From Blepharisma stoltei (lineage: Eukaryota; Ciliophora; Heterotrichea; Heterotrichida; Blepharismidae), in NCBI GenBank assembly GCA_914767885.1, contig CAJZBQ010000057.1, forward strand, positions 124,001 through 188,000: a stretch of 64,000 bases of DNA, in the 5' to 3' direction. Within the stretch, counting starts at the first letter, position 1. Each line of letters opens with the position of its first letter. Below the pieces are notes generated by a model. It saw only the letters and a program-made list of their open reading frames with translations. It had not been told where the DNA came from and made no database searches. Positions 22,642-34,616 of this stretch are shown here, one piece after another. Made by a program: the position numbers and the translations under genes.

Positions 22642-23157
22642 TTAGTTAAGACAATTTCTGTACTGTTCTTGGAAATTATCACATATTTCCTCAATATAAT
22701 GATTACTAAGCAAAGCTACATAAACTTCGGACATATCACAAATATTGCAATCAGAAAGACATAAATCATCTCTTAATAATCGCCTATTAAAAATAACGAC
22801 AAATTCGTCGAGGGGCCATCCTTCTCTATCTTCAATTATAAGTTTTATATCTTTGACTTTGGATTTAGGTTCAAGAAAATCTATTCAATGCTGTTTACAA
22901 CGACTCAACAGTCTTATAATTACCATAAATCCTCCTCTCAGTCTTAGAGCGAGATTTAGCGTAGATTCTTTTAGGACGTTATAATCAGCTAACGTTCGGC
23001 CATCCTCTAATTGTTTGCCTGCGAAGATAAGCCTCTGTTGATCTAGAGGAATACCTTCTTTATCTTGGAGTTTAGTTCTGACTTCATCGATTGTATCAGA
23101 TGAATCTACATCTAGACTTATTGTTTGGCCAGTCAATGCTTTTACGAATATTTGCAT
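22642..23157 (-). CDS. Ubiquitin fused to a divergent ubiquitin-like domain
   Basis: 171 aa. Residues 1-76 are ubiquitin ending LRLRGG. Lys6, 29, 33, 48 and 63 are kept; Lys11 is Gln and Lys27 is Arg. The frame continues directly ([18 protein letters not shown] from TGA) into a second beta-grasp-like domain: [20 protein letters not shown], then [17 protein letters not shown]. It ends [20 protein letters not shown]. The second unit lacks a diglycine end. A deubiquitinase could release it after Gly76, or the whole may act as a fixed ubiquitin-bearing adaptor. The start was taken at MQIFVK; an upstream in-frame ATG would add 16 residues. Confidence 0.88.
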
Positions 23158-23314
23158 TATATAATAATTAATTTTATGTATAGCTCGATAATCCCGGTGA
23201 ATCATGCTGGTTTAGTATATAAAGCCTTTAGGGGTTGACTTATTTATAAATATAGATTGCCTTACATTCAAAATATTTCAGAAAGCATCAGTTTTAAACT
23301 ATAATATTTTTTAA

Positions 23315-25198
23315 TTAAATTTTATTTTTAAAATACATCTGTGTCATTGCTAAAAGACTACTAACCCCAACATTTTGGGACGGATAAAATTGCTTTGACT
23401 TGTTCTAACAGTGTTTTATAATAAATTTTGATTTAATTAGTTAATAAAGACTTCCTAATTCATAATTCTGTAAAATAATATCTTTTATACTTGACTAGCT
23501 TTCAAATACTTTAATTTTTTATCAAAAATTCCAAATAATCCAATATAATTGATAAATATTCAATAAAATCCTAACTTTTTTCACGAAATTTTAAAAAATC
23601 CTTCTCACGGAGAGGGTAAGTAATATAGTGGCAATCTTAGCAAGCATAATTGAGTCAAGCTTTATTCCCATTATCTTAACTGGCCTTAATATTTCGTCCT
23701 GCTCAATTTTTTGAACCACAAACTGAAGCAACTTAACAGATGCCTTACAGTCGCTATTAGGGTCTTTATAGTCATTATTTTTCATTATATGCCCAATAAT
23801 ATTTAGCACTAAATCCCTATGCACACTAAATGCCTGATTCAGGGCAATGCCCGAAAAAATCATATAAATAATAAGAATCAAGCAAATAACTGTTAAAAAT
23901 AACAGCGAAATTAGTGCACCATTAGAAGCTCCTCCCAATACTCCACCTGTTTGTAATAAAAACAGCGCAATCATAACAAAAGTTAAAGGAAATACCAATG
24001 AGGAATAAGCAAATATTCTATATGTATATTTTCTACCGAAATCTAAAAAAACAACTCTTAAGGTGTACCAAGCATCTATAGTCCTTAAATCATACATATC
24101 GGCATTTGGTATATTATGGTCAAAAACAGAAGTACCTTTAATGTCAAGGTCGCTGATGAGGGCAGTGCACTCATCAATTAAGGTTCTTTTCCTTTTAAAA
24201 TCTACCACACCAACATAAATAAACATGAGAAACCTCCAGCCCTCAAAAATGGTTTCTATTGTGTTTAAAACTGCAATAGCAATTAAAAGACCGTTCATAT
24301 CTCCAGAAAAATTCCCATAAATCCAATATTTTGTAATAAAAGGCAAACTCGCATAGATTATAGCTGATAACAAAATTAATTTGCCTTCTCTACTAATATG
24401 TGCCCTTGAGTCAGCTTTCTGTATCAGTTGTCTTGCGAAAACTATAAAAGGGTAGCATTGGTTTCCGTCTTCATGGGAATTATTTTCATGGTTAATTTCA
24501 ATACCCAATTTAATTTTTAAGTCTGTGAATGCTTTATGGCATGAGTCTTCTAAAGGAGCTTCAAAGAGAAAACAAAGCTCTGAGGCATTTTTGCTTTGCC
24601 TTCTTAAACTCATATGAATCTCAGTGTCAAGAACTTCTTCAGGAATGTGAAGCCAAGAAAGTATGAGAAACTCTGAGCGGATTTCTTTTGTGTCAATTAT
24701 GCCTTTATTTAAATGCTTTCATTTTTTTTCGGAGTAGTAGCCATACTTAATTGAAATCAGTGCAGTTTTAAGAAAAATTATAGCTAAACTTGAAACAATA
24801 AGCCCAATCCACTGGTAAGCTAGCTCTTGATAGTAGATACAGAAAATGACAGTCATTGCTGTGCATGTAAATGTGGTAAATTCAACTAAATAAGTCACTG
24901 TTCTTGCGAATGCCATATTTATACAGAGACTTGAGCCAAAGACCTTATGAAGTATAGGTAAACTGAGAGGGCCAAGCAAAATATGTATAAGATGTATTGA
25001 TAAAGCAATTGCAAACTGATTCCAATGGTAACTAAATTCATATTGTGCATCTTCATCATGCGTTTTTAATTTTCTAAGCAGAGTCAGCCCACTTGAGTTT
25101 CTATTATCTAAAAACTGACTATTCCTTGAAGAGAGCCAAAATGTCTCCGATTCAGGCTCTTTAGGACTCGGATAAATCTGAGCTCTACTATTAGACAT
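23315..25198 (-). CDS. Polytopic membrane protein of unknown family
   Basis: 542 aa after removal of one IES (1629 nt). A short Ser-rich cytosolic N-terminus is followed by hydrophobic spans near residues 60-80, 92-118 and 125-150. A soluble segment (DTEIHMSLRRQSKN ... INHENNSHED) comes next, then about six more spans including LTFVMIALFLLQTGGVLG and LLFLTVICLILIIYMIFSG. The tail IATILLSSLLAMTQMYFKNK is completed only after IES removal. TGA is Trp in SEKKWKHLNK. There are no channel or transporter signatures I can name. Confidence 0.75.
23365..23616. mobile_element. Family A-like IES near the 3' end of the membrane-protein gene
   Basis: TAA repeats at 23362-23364 and 23617-23619. The right tip CTTCTCACGGAGAGGG is recognisable family A. 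The left tip CCCCAACATTTTGGGACGG has diverged. Without excision the protein would end VRRIF; with it the last membrane span is completed in frame. Confidence 0.75.
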
Positions 25199-25229
25199 TT
25201 ATTTATAATTTTTAAACTTAAATTTTTAT

Positions 25230-28145
25230 TTATCCAATTTGTAGGTGGGCAAACGGTGAATTTAATTTGCATCTCTAAATAAAAAATTACCAGCTCATAT
25301 TCTTCTTTCATATTTGACCGCTTAACTATTTTATTATTTTCTTTTTTATCAGCAATTTCTTGAATATTTGACAGCCTGCTATCAATATCATTTCTTACGT
25401 TTTTTATATATTGCAGCCTAATATCTTTACTTTGAGCCAATTTCTGTTTGTCTTCTAAACCCATATTTAAAGGCTGGAATTTTTTAGCAGAAAATCTTTC
25501 TTCATCACTTGCATACATCCCTGCATCAACTGGCGGCAAGTGCTGGGCAAAGGTGTCTTTATGAGGTGGATTAGAGCCATACCTTGTATTTGAAACTAGC
25601 TGGATCAGCTTATCGTCAGGCCGAAACTGGTTTCTTAAATTTTCATGCGCTTTGTTAAAAAAATCAGTTTGGCTCATCTGAGCTTTCAAAAATCCTGATG
25701 AAGGCTGAGAAATATTCATAAACTTTTGGCTGTCTTCTTGTAGCCTCTCATGATTTGACTGTATAATATTAGGCTGTACATGTTTAGAAAACTCCCTAAA
25801 GCCTACATGTCCATTTTTTCCATCATCTAAAAATGCCATAAGGTCTTCTACATCTTCTGAGCTATGCACAATATTGTTTAATTCCAATGCAGACTGAAGA
25901 TCTTCTTTAGTTATAAACCCATCGCCATCTCTATCGAATTTTTTAAAAATATTCAGACTTCGCTGAGACCCTTGGACAAACATTTTTTCCTCAATATCTT
26001 TGAGAAGCCTTTTCACATTTCCATTAGAATTTACATCATAATTTTTGGTCTCTCGATATGGAGGAACTGCTCGTTTTATGATATGAAGCTCTTGTGCTGC
26101 CTTTGTGTCTTCCATAAAAATATTGTTAGTGATGTCTTCTACTAAAGCAAGGCCGTCTTTGTTATAGATGTATGAGGATAAAAACCCTTCAAGCTCTTTT
26201 TTTGTTATTTTAAAAGTTTGTTTTTCTTTTAGCTTGGCTATGACGAAGTCTTTTAATTGTTCTTGAGATACTTTGTTGTCGATGCCAGCTTGTGAGAGCT
26301 CTTCATTTAATTTTTGTTGGGAATCGACACCTTCTCGTAAGAATTGCCTTATTTTGCGTGCTCTTAAGTTATCAAATGCTTTGGAAGATGTGCCTAATGA
26401 AGTTGTTTTTCAGAGCTTTGAGACGACAGAAAGCTGCGAAATCAACCATCCGAAGTGATTTAGACATCAACATAGGCTTAAAAGCTCAATAATCTAATAA
26501 AATAGAGATTCTTTAAAATTTTAAAAAAATATTTATTTAAATTAAAATTTATACAGTTTAAAAGGGTAACTAATAAATCAAAATATTAAAAATTGGTATT
26601 TTTATGAAATTAATTCAATTTTTTGCTGTAAAAATAATTATTAAATACTCTTAACCCCTCTATTTAAAGTAAATAAAACAAATCTATATATATCTTTTTC
26701 ATTTTATATATAAAATTTTTTTCCCAAAAAAATTTTTTTTTTAATCGAACGATGGCGAGTCGTTCGATCAAGGATGGGGGGGGAGTTAAGAAAAATGTTA
26801 TCTAACTGATTTACAGGGGCTTTTTGTCTGTCAATTATTGCGAGGCTTCCTTTATATTGCATGGTGCTTTGCTTAGGTGGCTTGCCGAACCCATCAGTAG
26901 TATCATTTGTTAATTTATTGTACTCTTGTATCAATGGATTAACAGGGGGCCCAATTTCTTCAAGTCTGGCTGCGTTTGATTGGTCGAACTCATTTAGTTT
27001 GTCTATAAAATCTCTATAGTTAAGCCCTTCATCATTTCCTCCCATATCCATATATAGAAGTTTCCAGTGCTTTTCATTCGCTATACTAGTAGGTAAATCC
27101 ATATTGTTCAGAATATTGGCGAAATATTCAAAATTTACTTTTCCAGTCTTATTTTTATCTCTTCTGATAAGCTGGGCTGCTAACCCATTTATTTTTTCCT
27201 TAAGCTGGATTTTTAGCTCATTTTGGATTTTCTTGGTGTGCTGATTTACAGCTGATTCATGCATTTCAATTAATTTTTTATCTGAGTCTGGAGATGGGTT
27301 TTCTTCAGTTAGAGCTGCTAAATCGACATTTAGCCTGTCATCTTGATCAAAAATTAGTTGCATGAACTCATCTAAATTTAAAGCTCCAGTATTGCTTTGG
27401 TTTGCGCTTGCCACTAAAACTCGGGCTTCCAGGGTATTGATAGGAATTCCGATTTTATTGACCATTTTGCAGACATCTTCAGGACGTAAAACACCTAATG
27501 ATCTTTCGTCTCATTGGTTATACTATTTCTGGCTGATTTATCCAAAAGAAATTATTTTTAAAAAATAAATTTATTCATTAGAAAATAATTTAAAATTTTT
27601 CTAAAGTCAGTTCTATTTGCATAACGCCTTCTCATAGTTCTTCTAATATCAGCTACCTTTTTTAAGTCTACTTTTCCTTCAAGAGTATGCTTATGATCCA
27701 TATGCACAAGCTGCGTTTCTTGTATTGCAATCTTATTATCAATTTCTTTCGTTTTATGATATTTATCGAATTTCTTGATATTTTTTTCTTCCTCTTTTGA
27801 TGGTCGGTTAGCTTTCATTTGTGCATTTTTAAGATATGGCTCATTATCCCCACCAGTAAAGAGATTTTCCCCTCCTAAATTCGAAGTTTTTGGCCTTGCA
27901 ATGGGTTCTTTGGGTTTGATTTTTTTATTATGAGTATCATAAAAAGTTGTCTGTGTTTGGAAAGGATTTTCTCTAGATATCGGCAATGATTTCACTCTGG
28001 ATAATCCTAGTTGTGCCTGATGATATGGATAAGCACTCTCATATAGCGGCAGTCTCGCTTTTCTTTCTGCTTTGGTTTCAGGCGCTGTTCTTATATCAGA
28101 ATTGCTGACACCTGTCATGTGTAACCGAGGTTTTCGTAATCCCAT
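25230..28145 (-). CDS. EF-hand protein, multi-domain
   Basis: The N-terminal region is basic and disordered (from MGLRKPRLHMTGVSNSDIRT). Calcium-binding-like segments follow: RRDKNKTGKVNFEYF, and a canonical loop FDRDGDGFITKEDLQSALE with all liganding positions. Additional degenerate pairs include DDGKNGHVGFREFSKHV and DMGGNDEGLNYRDF. A 16-nt intron (25275-25290, GTAATTTTTTATTTAG) gives the ending ELRCKLNSPFAHLQIG. A family B IES lies at 26481-26786. Further unresolved short interruptions lie near 26420-26450 and 27500-27590. The architecture suits a ciliate cytoskeletal or ciliary calcium sensor. It ends 32 bp from the membrane-protein gene. Confidence 0.75.
25275..25290 (-). other. 16-nt intron
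   Basis: GTAATTTTTTATTTAG between GAGCTG and AGATGC. Removal converts a long read-through into a short native C-terminus. One of several 15-16-nt introns in the window. Confidence 0.8.
26481..26786. mobile_element. Family B IES in the EF-hand gene
   Basis: TTA repeats at 26478-26480 and 26787-26789. The right tip is ATCGAACGATGGCGAGTCGT, a short hairpin with TTCGATCAAGGATGGGG, ending GGGGAG. There is no matching tip at the left end. Removal joins NIFL to KPMLMSK in frame. It shares about 300 bp with the right part of the element at 39081-39814. Confidence 0.85.
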
Positions 28146-28173
28146 TTAATACAAATTTAAACACAAATTTTAT

Positions 28174-30849
28174 TTATTTTTCTTCTAATAGCTTCTGTGA
28201 ATAAAACCCATTATAGTCAAGCCTAATCACCAAATTAATCAAATGCACTTCACTTCTGCTCCTGCTTTTATGAATTATTTGTAAAAACTGCTTTAAAAAT
28301 TCGTCGAATCTTTTAGAATATTCTTCTATCATTAAATTGTATCGTTTTTTAGCCAGAACTTTGCCGGTTACTGATGACTCTTCTTTTATTTTGGCTGATC
28401 TTTTTTCTGAATATGTAGATTTAGGCCTGCTTAAATCTGATCCTATGACTTGGCTGAAAAGCGGGTCCTCCACCTTGGCACTGTCTATGTATTTTTGAAC
28501 CATTTCGGCAAAATATGCACAAGACCATATAGTTTTGTTGAGGACCATAAAAAGTTCGTAATCCATTAGCAAGCATTCTTTTAAGCACTCGTCTAGAAAA
28601 ACTGTATGGAAATTCATGATTTCATCAATTGTAGTCGCAGTTTTTAATTTTTCACTAAAACTGTGCCATTTTTCTTCAAGGACTTCGACTTCCATATAAT
28701 AGACGTAATTTTTGACAAAATGAAGCATCCTCTGGCGGAGACAATATGAGGCTGAAAAAGCACCTTGGACGTCTAATTCTTTTGTAGACTGATGCAGAAG
28801 CCAAGTGCTGCACAGCTGTCTTTCCACCCATTTGCAGAAGAATAAGTGTCTAAATATCAGCTGGTACTTCATTAATGCTTTGTGAGAAATAATTAGTGTC
28901 AGAGGCCACCTTACCTTGTAGTCAAGAACAAAAGCTTCAAGACCTTTGAAACTTTGAGCTACAGTAAATATTGGGGAAGCTTCAGTATTGGGCTTTAAGT
29001 TTCCACAAATATTGTGCATAGCGTAAAGCTGCTCTAGAAGAGTGTAAGATTGAAGCTCACAGGTCACGTCTTCTTTGAATTTATCAAAATTTGCAGAGGA
29101 GGTTCTTAAAGAGAGGTCAAGTAATGATTCAAGTTTTTCTCGTGAGACCATTCTTATGTGCTTAGCCAGCTCATCTTCAGCACTGTCCATAAAATGGACG
29201 AAAAAGTCTCCAAGATCTAAAAAGAAATAATGCTTGATAGATTTCAATCGGCTTATTAGCTGCTCTTCTTCTAAAATCAAAGATAAGAGCCTTTGTGAAG
29301 CCCACTCATACGCATGCTCTATTGGCTCGATAAAATCTCTATGATTCCCTATATTTGATAGCAATTTCGGATTCTTTTTCGGATCCAGCTCATCTGCATA
29401 TGGGCACTCCACAGTTTTTCCGCACTCCCTAATAACGTTCAAATACTTTCCAGTAAAAAGCACTTTTCCAGTCAGTTTTTGTAGGAATAGCGGCACTTGT
29501 GATTCCCTAAATTCAAACCTCTTGTCTCAATAATTATCATTAAAATCCCTATTCAAATTTTCTTTGCTATGCTCTTTTTGTTCTTTTATCAAAAATTCTT
29601 CATAAGGGTCATCAATTTCTCCATAATGTATCCACGTACTCAGCATCTCTAAATAAGGCACTGACGATTTTTCCATCAAAAAACTGAATAGCCTTTTATT
29701 TTGAGGGTCACTAGCTGACGTCATACATCTATAAATTTCATTAAGCATAGCTCCTCCTTTTAGGTTTTCAGCCTCATTTACAAATTTAGTCAAACTTTCC
29801 ATAGTCCTCAAGCACGGCTGCAAATAAAACCACAGTTTCTGGATCGTCATGTCCCCTTTTATATATTCTGCATCAATTTGAGTGATTTTTAAGCTGTATT
29901 CTTTTAATAATGAAGAAATTGCTTCGCAGAGGGCGTGGCTTACTAAGCCAAAGGCATAATTTGAGTGGATATTTAAAAAAGTAGAGACTTGGTCATGGTA
30001 TGCACAGAGGGGAAGGATTTTGCTGATAAGATATAAAAGAGACTCATCACAGGTTGGCTTATCTAAATAAGGCTCCACTGCAAATGTGAAGACTTTAGAA
30101 TCATCATTTTCTTCTTGCTTCCTTTTTATATAGGTCCCTTCAATACTATGCAAAGAAAATAAAAGATCTTCAAGAAGAAGCTGCTCTTGGCCAGCAATAG
30201 GGAAATTCTCAAGGTTTTTGCCTTCTTCAGGGAATGTTCTTCTTCTAAAGGACAAGCCTTTACTAGAAACTTCAGTATATGGACTTCTATTCAGGACTAA
30301 ATCATTATGGTTTAAATTAGGCCTCGTATATACCCAGTCAGGAATAAAAGGCACATTTGCCCTCATAATTTTCCACGTGCTTTCTTGGCATGATCCTTGG
30401 CCATTTGCAGAAACCACCCCAGATGCGTCCACAATGAGCTCGCCAAAAGGAGTTTTCAATACAATATCATCATAACAAGTCACAGGTCTTTTAATGCCTG
30501 GGTTATTTGCACTGAAAATGGTCCATTTCACAAGTTTATTGTTGGCGGCTGACTCACTTTTTTCGATTTTTACCTCACGGTTAGCGTTGAAGGAGAGGTA
30601 GCCGCCATTTGGGGTTGTGAGAGATATGGCTGAGCCGAAAGTGACTAGGCCTTTGTAGTCTTTGTTTTGAGAATTAATTATGATAAATTGTTGGGAAGAT
30701 TCTGAATCAGAGTATGAAATTAAAGGGTGTAGACCTGTGGCTGTGACTAGGCCGTCAGCGTTGTTGGATTTGAGAAACTTGTGCTCTTTGACGTTTCTTA
30801 AGGTGACTGAGCTGGAAAATAGGATTTGAGTTGCGTCTGCTAATTGCAT
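28174..30849 (-). CDS. GCP2: Gamma-tubulin complex component 2 (GCP2)
   Basis: 891 aa with no interruption except one TGA. The GRIP1 signature reads NYWDKRFEFRESQVPLFLQK, LFTGKYLNVIRECG and SIKHYFFLDLGDFFVHFMDS; the W is the TGA codon. GRIP2 follows (VRWPLTLIISHKALMKYQLI, FRHLFFCKWVERQL). The N-terminal 160 residues have a beta-rich repeat (FLKSNNADGL, GGYLSFN) not typical of animal GCP2. It acts with GCP3 and gamma-tubulin to nucleate microtubules at basal bodies. It starts a tight same-strand run: 28 bp to the EF-hand gene. Confidence 0.93.
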
Positions 30850-31108
30850 TCAATGTGATATCTTTATAAATGTGTTTTAATAGAAGAAGGTGAGAGATGA
30901 TAAGAATAGATAAATGCTAAAATAATTGCATTCAGCTGCTTTAAATCATATAGGAGCTAGTTTTATGATTATTTAGTTAATTTGGAATATATATCAGTTC
31001 TTGTTATCTGATATATTCTCGACTCATAAATATCTCAAAGGAATAACCCATAAAATAAAAATTTATGCTTTAATTTAACAACATCAGTTAAAATATATGT
31101 GTTTTCTT

Positions 31109-31875
31109 TTAATCTCCAGATGCGCATCCTCTGCATCCACAATGTCTACACTCAAATTTTCTTTCTTCATCCATTCTATCCTTCGGAACTCTGCAAACAC
31201 AAGTGCTTCCCATTAATTGATTTGATTTCTGTATACACATCAAGCAGCACAATTTTTCATATCCCGGCTTCTTTCACTTACTCCCCCCCCTCCGTGAGTG
31301 AACAAAAATTGTTTTAATAGAAAAATTTTTTATGGAAAAAAATTTTATTATATATAAATGATAATTATTATAATGAAATCTAGAGCTAATTCTGTTTAAT
31401 CTTAAACGAATTGCTTTTTAAAACATAAATTTTATAAATTAAATTAATTTTTGCTTTCCAATTTTTGCGAATTAGGATTTTTTTAAATTTCGAAAAAAAA
31501 TATTTTTTATAAAATTTATATATAAATTTTTTAAAAAAAAAAAATTAACCCCCCTCCGTGAGTGAACAAAATTTTTTTGTTCACTCACGGAGGGGGGGAG
31601 TTAGCTATCAATACAGGATCTACGAATTTTTCTCTTATACAAAATTCATACAATTCCTTTGAAATTTCGCCTTTTTTATAGTACAAATCATAAATATACC
31701 TTGATCTCTGATGGTTTATTTGGTGGATTGGCCATAACATTTCTACTTTTCTGCGGGATTCGGTAGGTGCGACTTCAACTTCTCTCATCTGTCTTGTAAA
31801 TTCGCTCATCATGGGTTCTATTAGATCCCAGCCTTCTGGAGGCTTTTTGGTTCTAAGAGTTCTTATCTTAGGCAT
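31109..31875 (-). CDS. BUD31: Splicing factor BUD31 (G10)
   Basis: Starts MPKIRTLRTKKPPEGWDLIE and keeps RRKVEMLWPIHQINHQRSRY and YDLYYKKGEISKELYEFC. The family A IES (31281-31600) interrupts it after DPVLIA. Excision leaving one TTA gives AKWKKPGYEKLCCLMCIQ with W as TGA, then CVCRVP and the final zinc-knuckle CRHCGCRGCASG. Total 147 aa against 144 in human. The near-complete conservation makes this the cleanest proof in the window of both TGA=Trp and precise excision. Confidence 0.97.
31281..31600. mobile_element. Family A IES in BUD31
   Basis: TTA repeats at 31278-31280 and 31601-31603. Tips CTCCCCCCCCTCCGTGAGTG and its complement. Orientation is opposite to the 4.7-kb copy, with the hairpin-rich end on the right. 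Removing 323 bp leaves 444 nt of coding sequence. Confidence 0.95.
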
Positions 31876-31941
31876 TTTATTATTAAAATTGTTCGAGTAA
31901 TCATTAGCGTAATATGGATCAATAATTTAACAGGTTATTGA

Positions 31942-32919
31942 TTATCTTAAAAGTAAATGATGCACCTGAAGCTTAGTAGATTCTTGGTACATTCTTCTTT
32001 CCAGACTAATACCTGGCAGGCTGGAAGCAGATTTTTCGTCTTCCAGCTTAAAAACTGGGTTGCTTTTTCCGTCTTTATTTTTTAGGCTAGCATGAGCGCG
32101 GCTTTTGTGGTAACTTAGTTGAGATGACTGACGATAAACTTTACCATTATATTACATTAGGATTTATACGTTTAATGTCCACTACGGGGTAGACTTTCTC
32201 CCAGGTCTGCCGCTTACCTTTCGCCGCATCGGGCCCACAAGTTGCTGGGGACAACTCGCTTCGATCACCAGGGTGCCTAGGGCAAACGTCACCGGCTTCG
32301 ACGGCTCATGAGTGAGCAACTTACTTGTGGACATGGGTTGCTTTTCCGAAACACACAAAAAAATGGATTTTCTGGTCTGCTCTCGGCAAAAAGGAAAAAC
32401 ACGTAGCCCGGGACGTAACGCCCGGTTTCACGCTAGGGAGTTGCCCGATTGGTCCTAAGGACTTTGCTGAGCTTCCCCTTTCCAACTTCCGTGCTCTCCT
32501 TCCCCATGAGGAAAAAAAATCATCCCCGAGATTAGACTAGGGCTAGGCTCTGAGCACCACCAGAATTGCTTACCTAGCATTGCCGTCCATCTCTGAAATG
32601 GCAAAACCTTGCCGGATATAATTAAAATATGAGTCGACGCTGCATTGCCGGGAGGCCATGCCAGAAGAAGACTCCATATTTTAATTATGACGATAACTTT
32701 ACCACATCCAGGAACTTTGCATTCAAAAGGTTTCACCCCTGTGTGGGTGAATAAATGCTCAGTTAGATTCTGCTTGCTAACTAATTTTTTCCCACACAGG
32801 CTACACTCGAAACGTTTGATGCCAAGATGAAGGGCATTTATATGCCTCTTCAAATTGTATTTGCTATTAAACGATTTATCACACCAGGTGTAATAACACT
32901 TATATGTTGCTTCTTCCAT
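31942..32919 (-). CDS. C2H2 zinc-finger protein
   Basis: 139 aa after removal of a 542-bp retroelement-like insert plus one 16-nt target repeat. Finger 1 is CYYTWCDKSFNSKYNLKRHI..H, finger 2 is FECSLCGKKLVSKQNLTEHL..H, and finger 3 is CKVPGCGKVYRQSSQLSYHK..H. Finger 3 is complete only if the 32130-32146 copy of the repeat is kept, because the other copy has lost one T. The C-terminus (DEKSASSLPGISLERRMYQE) is disordered. Likely a DNA-binding regulator; the targets are unknown. An in-frame ATG 35 codons upstream is possible. Confidence 0.85.
32147..32688 (-). mobile_element. Retroelement-like insert (type S1) in a zinc-finger exon
   Basis: Flanked by GACGATAAACTTTACCA (32130-32146) and the same minus one A (32689-32704). 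GC-richer than its host. It shares CCTAGCGTGAAA..GGG.GTTACGTCCC-type sequence in reverse with 50165-50800 and 59278-59852. The 3' end (left side) carries a GGACATTAAACGTATAAA-like tail. It holds no intact ORF of its own. Confidence 0.85.
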
Positions 32920-33834
32920 GATAAATTTGTGGGCAATAATTTTCGATTTATGAAATAATTTTGGTCGTATTGAAAATATAATTATGTTTAGGGTTTGAAG
33001 ATAAAAATCATCCAAATTATCCACAAAATGCTAGCTAAAATAAGGGAAAATAAAAATAAGCTGTTAGATTAATTATCAATTATATTAGAAAAAATAGCAG
33101 TTAAAATTTTATTTTCTCGTATAAGTGGATTGAATTTATTTTTAAATTGAAATCATCGATTAAGATATTTTTTATTTAAAATTATATCAAGCTCAATATA
33201 GTTCAGTAATAGTCAAGCAAAAAATGGTGATAATTATATAAAGAAATGATAATAAACAAAATATTTGTAAAAAATGGATTATTTGCTTTTTATGCATGCA
33301 ATCTAGCTTTATATAATAAACTTAATTTTGTTGTATTTTTCCTTATTAAAATTAACAAAAATAAAAATATAGGATTTTTTGGAAAATCTATTCAAAATTA
33401 GTTCAAGGCTCTGAAAACGAGAGTAAAAGACTGAATTAGGTTTAATTTAATTTCTGTAAATAAAAAACCAAAATAGAAGTTTATATTAATTTTGGGAAAA
33501 GATTTTTTTGGAATATTGATAAATATTAAAACAAAAAATTTATAAACAATTATGCAAAAATAAATGAGCTCCTCCTTCATATTAAATAAGTGAAATTGCT
33601 TAACCAATATAAATAGCAAAATTATTTATTCAATATATAACCCAAAAAAGCAAGCACATCAAATATTGAAAATGCATAAGTTTTAAATCTTTCCTTCAAA
33701 ATTTTCTTCCAATTTACAAAATTAAAATCTAATAATTTATATACAATATTTTCTTATCTATTACAAGTAAAATCCCTAGTATAAATTTAAATCTTAAATT
33801 CAAATAAAATCCAAAATGTATATAAAAAATATCA
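32920..33834. other. Long AT-rich intergenic stretch
   Basis: About 0.9 kb between divergent genes. Very AT-rich, with no coding frame, repeat or RNA gene recognised. Confidence 0.5.
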
Positions 33835-34534
33835 ATGAAGCTGAATTTCTCAAACAAAAAAGCAGGATGGTACTACTCAATGGGATTTTTTTGCTTCACA
33901 TTTGGGATGACCTATCTAATGCCTTTATGGTACAAAACATTTTGTGAAAAAACTGGCTACACAGGCTTAGGTCTTAAAAGAAAAGATTTTGACTACGGAA
34001 AAATTCATGATCCCAAGAAGATTCATAGGAAGTTCAAAATTATTTTCCAAGGCAGCAGCGAGCCCGAATTAGGGTGAAGTTTCTTTCCTCTTCAAGATAC
34101 AGTAGAAGTTAATGCAGGAGAAACAGTCCTTGCATTTTACAGAGCGTACAATGATAGCCCAAACCCTATTATTGGCATCTCAGCTTATGTGGTTCAGCCA
34201 GATGAAGCAGTCCAGTATTTTAACAAAATCCAATGCTTTTGTTTTGATGAGCAGATGCTTAACCCTAAAGAGCAGGTCGATATGCCCCTTTTCTTTTATT
34301 TAGACCCAAAAATATGTGATGAGCCTCTAATGTTTGGCCAGGACGAAGTAAGCCGCCTTAAATAAAAATTAATATAAAAAAAAATTAAAAACTATTATTG
34401 AAAATTCAAATAAAAAAAGTATAAGACTTATGTACACATTCTATAAAGCCCAAGACCAAACTTTAGCAAATCTATTAAGAGATCACCCTAATTCACCTCT
34501 TAATAGACCTCCAGCGGCCAATCCAGCTATTTAA
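33835..34534 (+). CDS. COX11: Cytochrome c oxidase assembly protein COX11
   Basis: 209 aa after removing a 70-bp IES. A membrane span (YYSMGFFCFTFGMTYLMPLW) is followed by the copper-chaperone domain: VNAGETVLAFYRAYNDSPNP, IIGISAYVV, the copper-binding NKIQCFCFDEQ and VDMPLFFYLDP. The C-terminal strand (RLMYTFYKAQ) is joined across the IES. COX11 delivers copper to the CuB site of COX1 in the mitochondrial inner membrane. The N-terminus is short, so targeting information may sit in the membrane span or in an unseen 5' exon. TGA encodes Trp in ELGWSFFP. Confidence 0.95.
34361..34430. mobile_element. 70-bp AT-rich IES in COX11
   Basis: Direct repeat CTTA (34357-34360 and 34427-34430). The interior is A/T only apart from a few G and C and contains stops. 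Removal restores RLMYTFY in frame. Confidence 0.88.
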
Positions 34535-34616
34535 TTTCTTAGTTTAGAATAAAACCATTTAAAAATTCATCTGTTAACTTTTCATAGGCGGGGACATTTT
34601 CTGTTAGATATTTGAA

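Noticed and set aside
32160-32540. rRNA or 5S-like gene suggested by the GC-rich block
   Set aside because: The block has target-site duplications and relatives at 50.2 and 59.3 kb. It behaves as a dispersed repeat and no rRNA core motif is seen.
32455-32690. C-terminal extension of the zinc-finger frame (VIIKIWSLLLAWPPG...)
   Set aside because: It is translation of the retroelement-like insert. The true third finger continues at 32146 after the target repeat.
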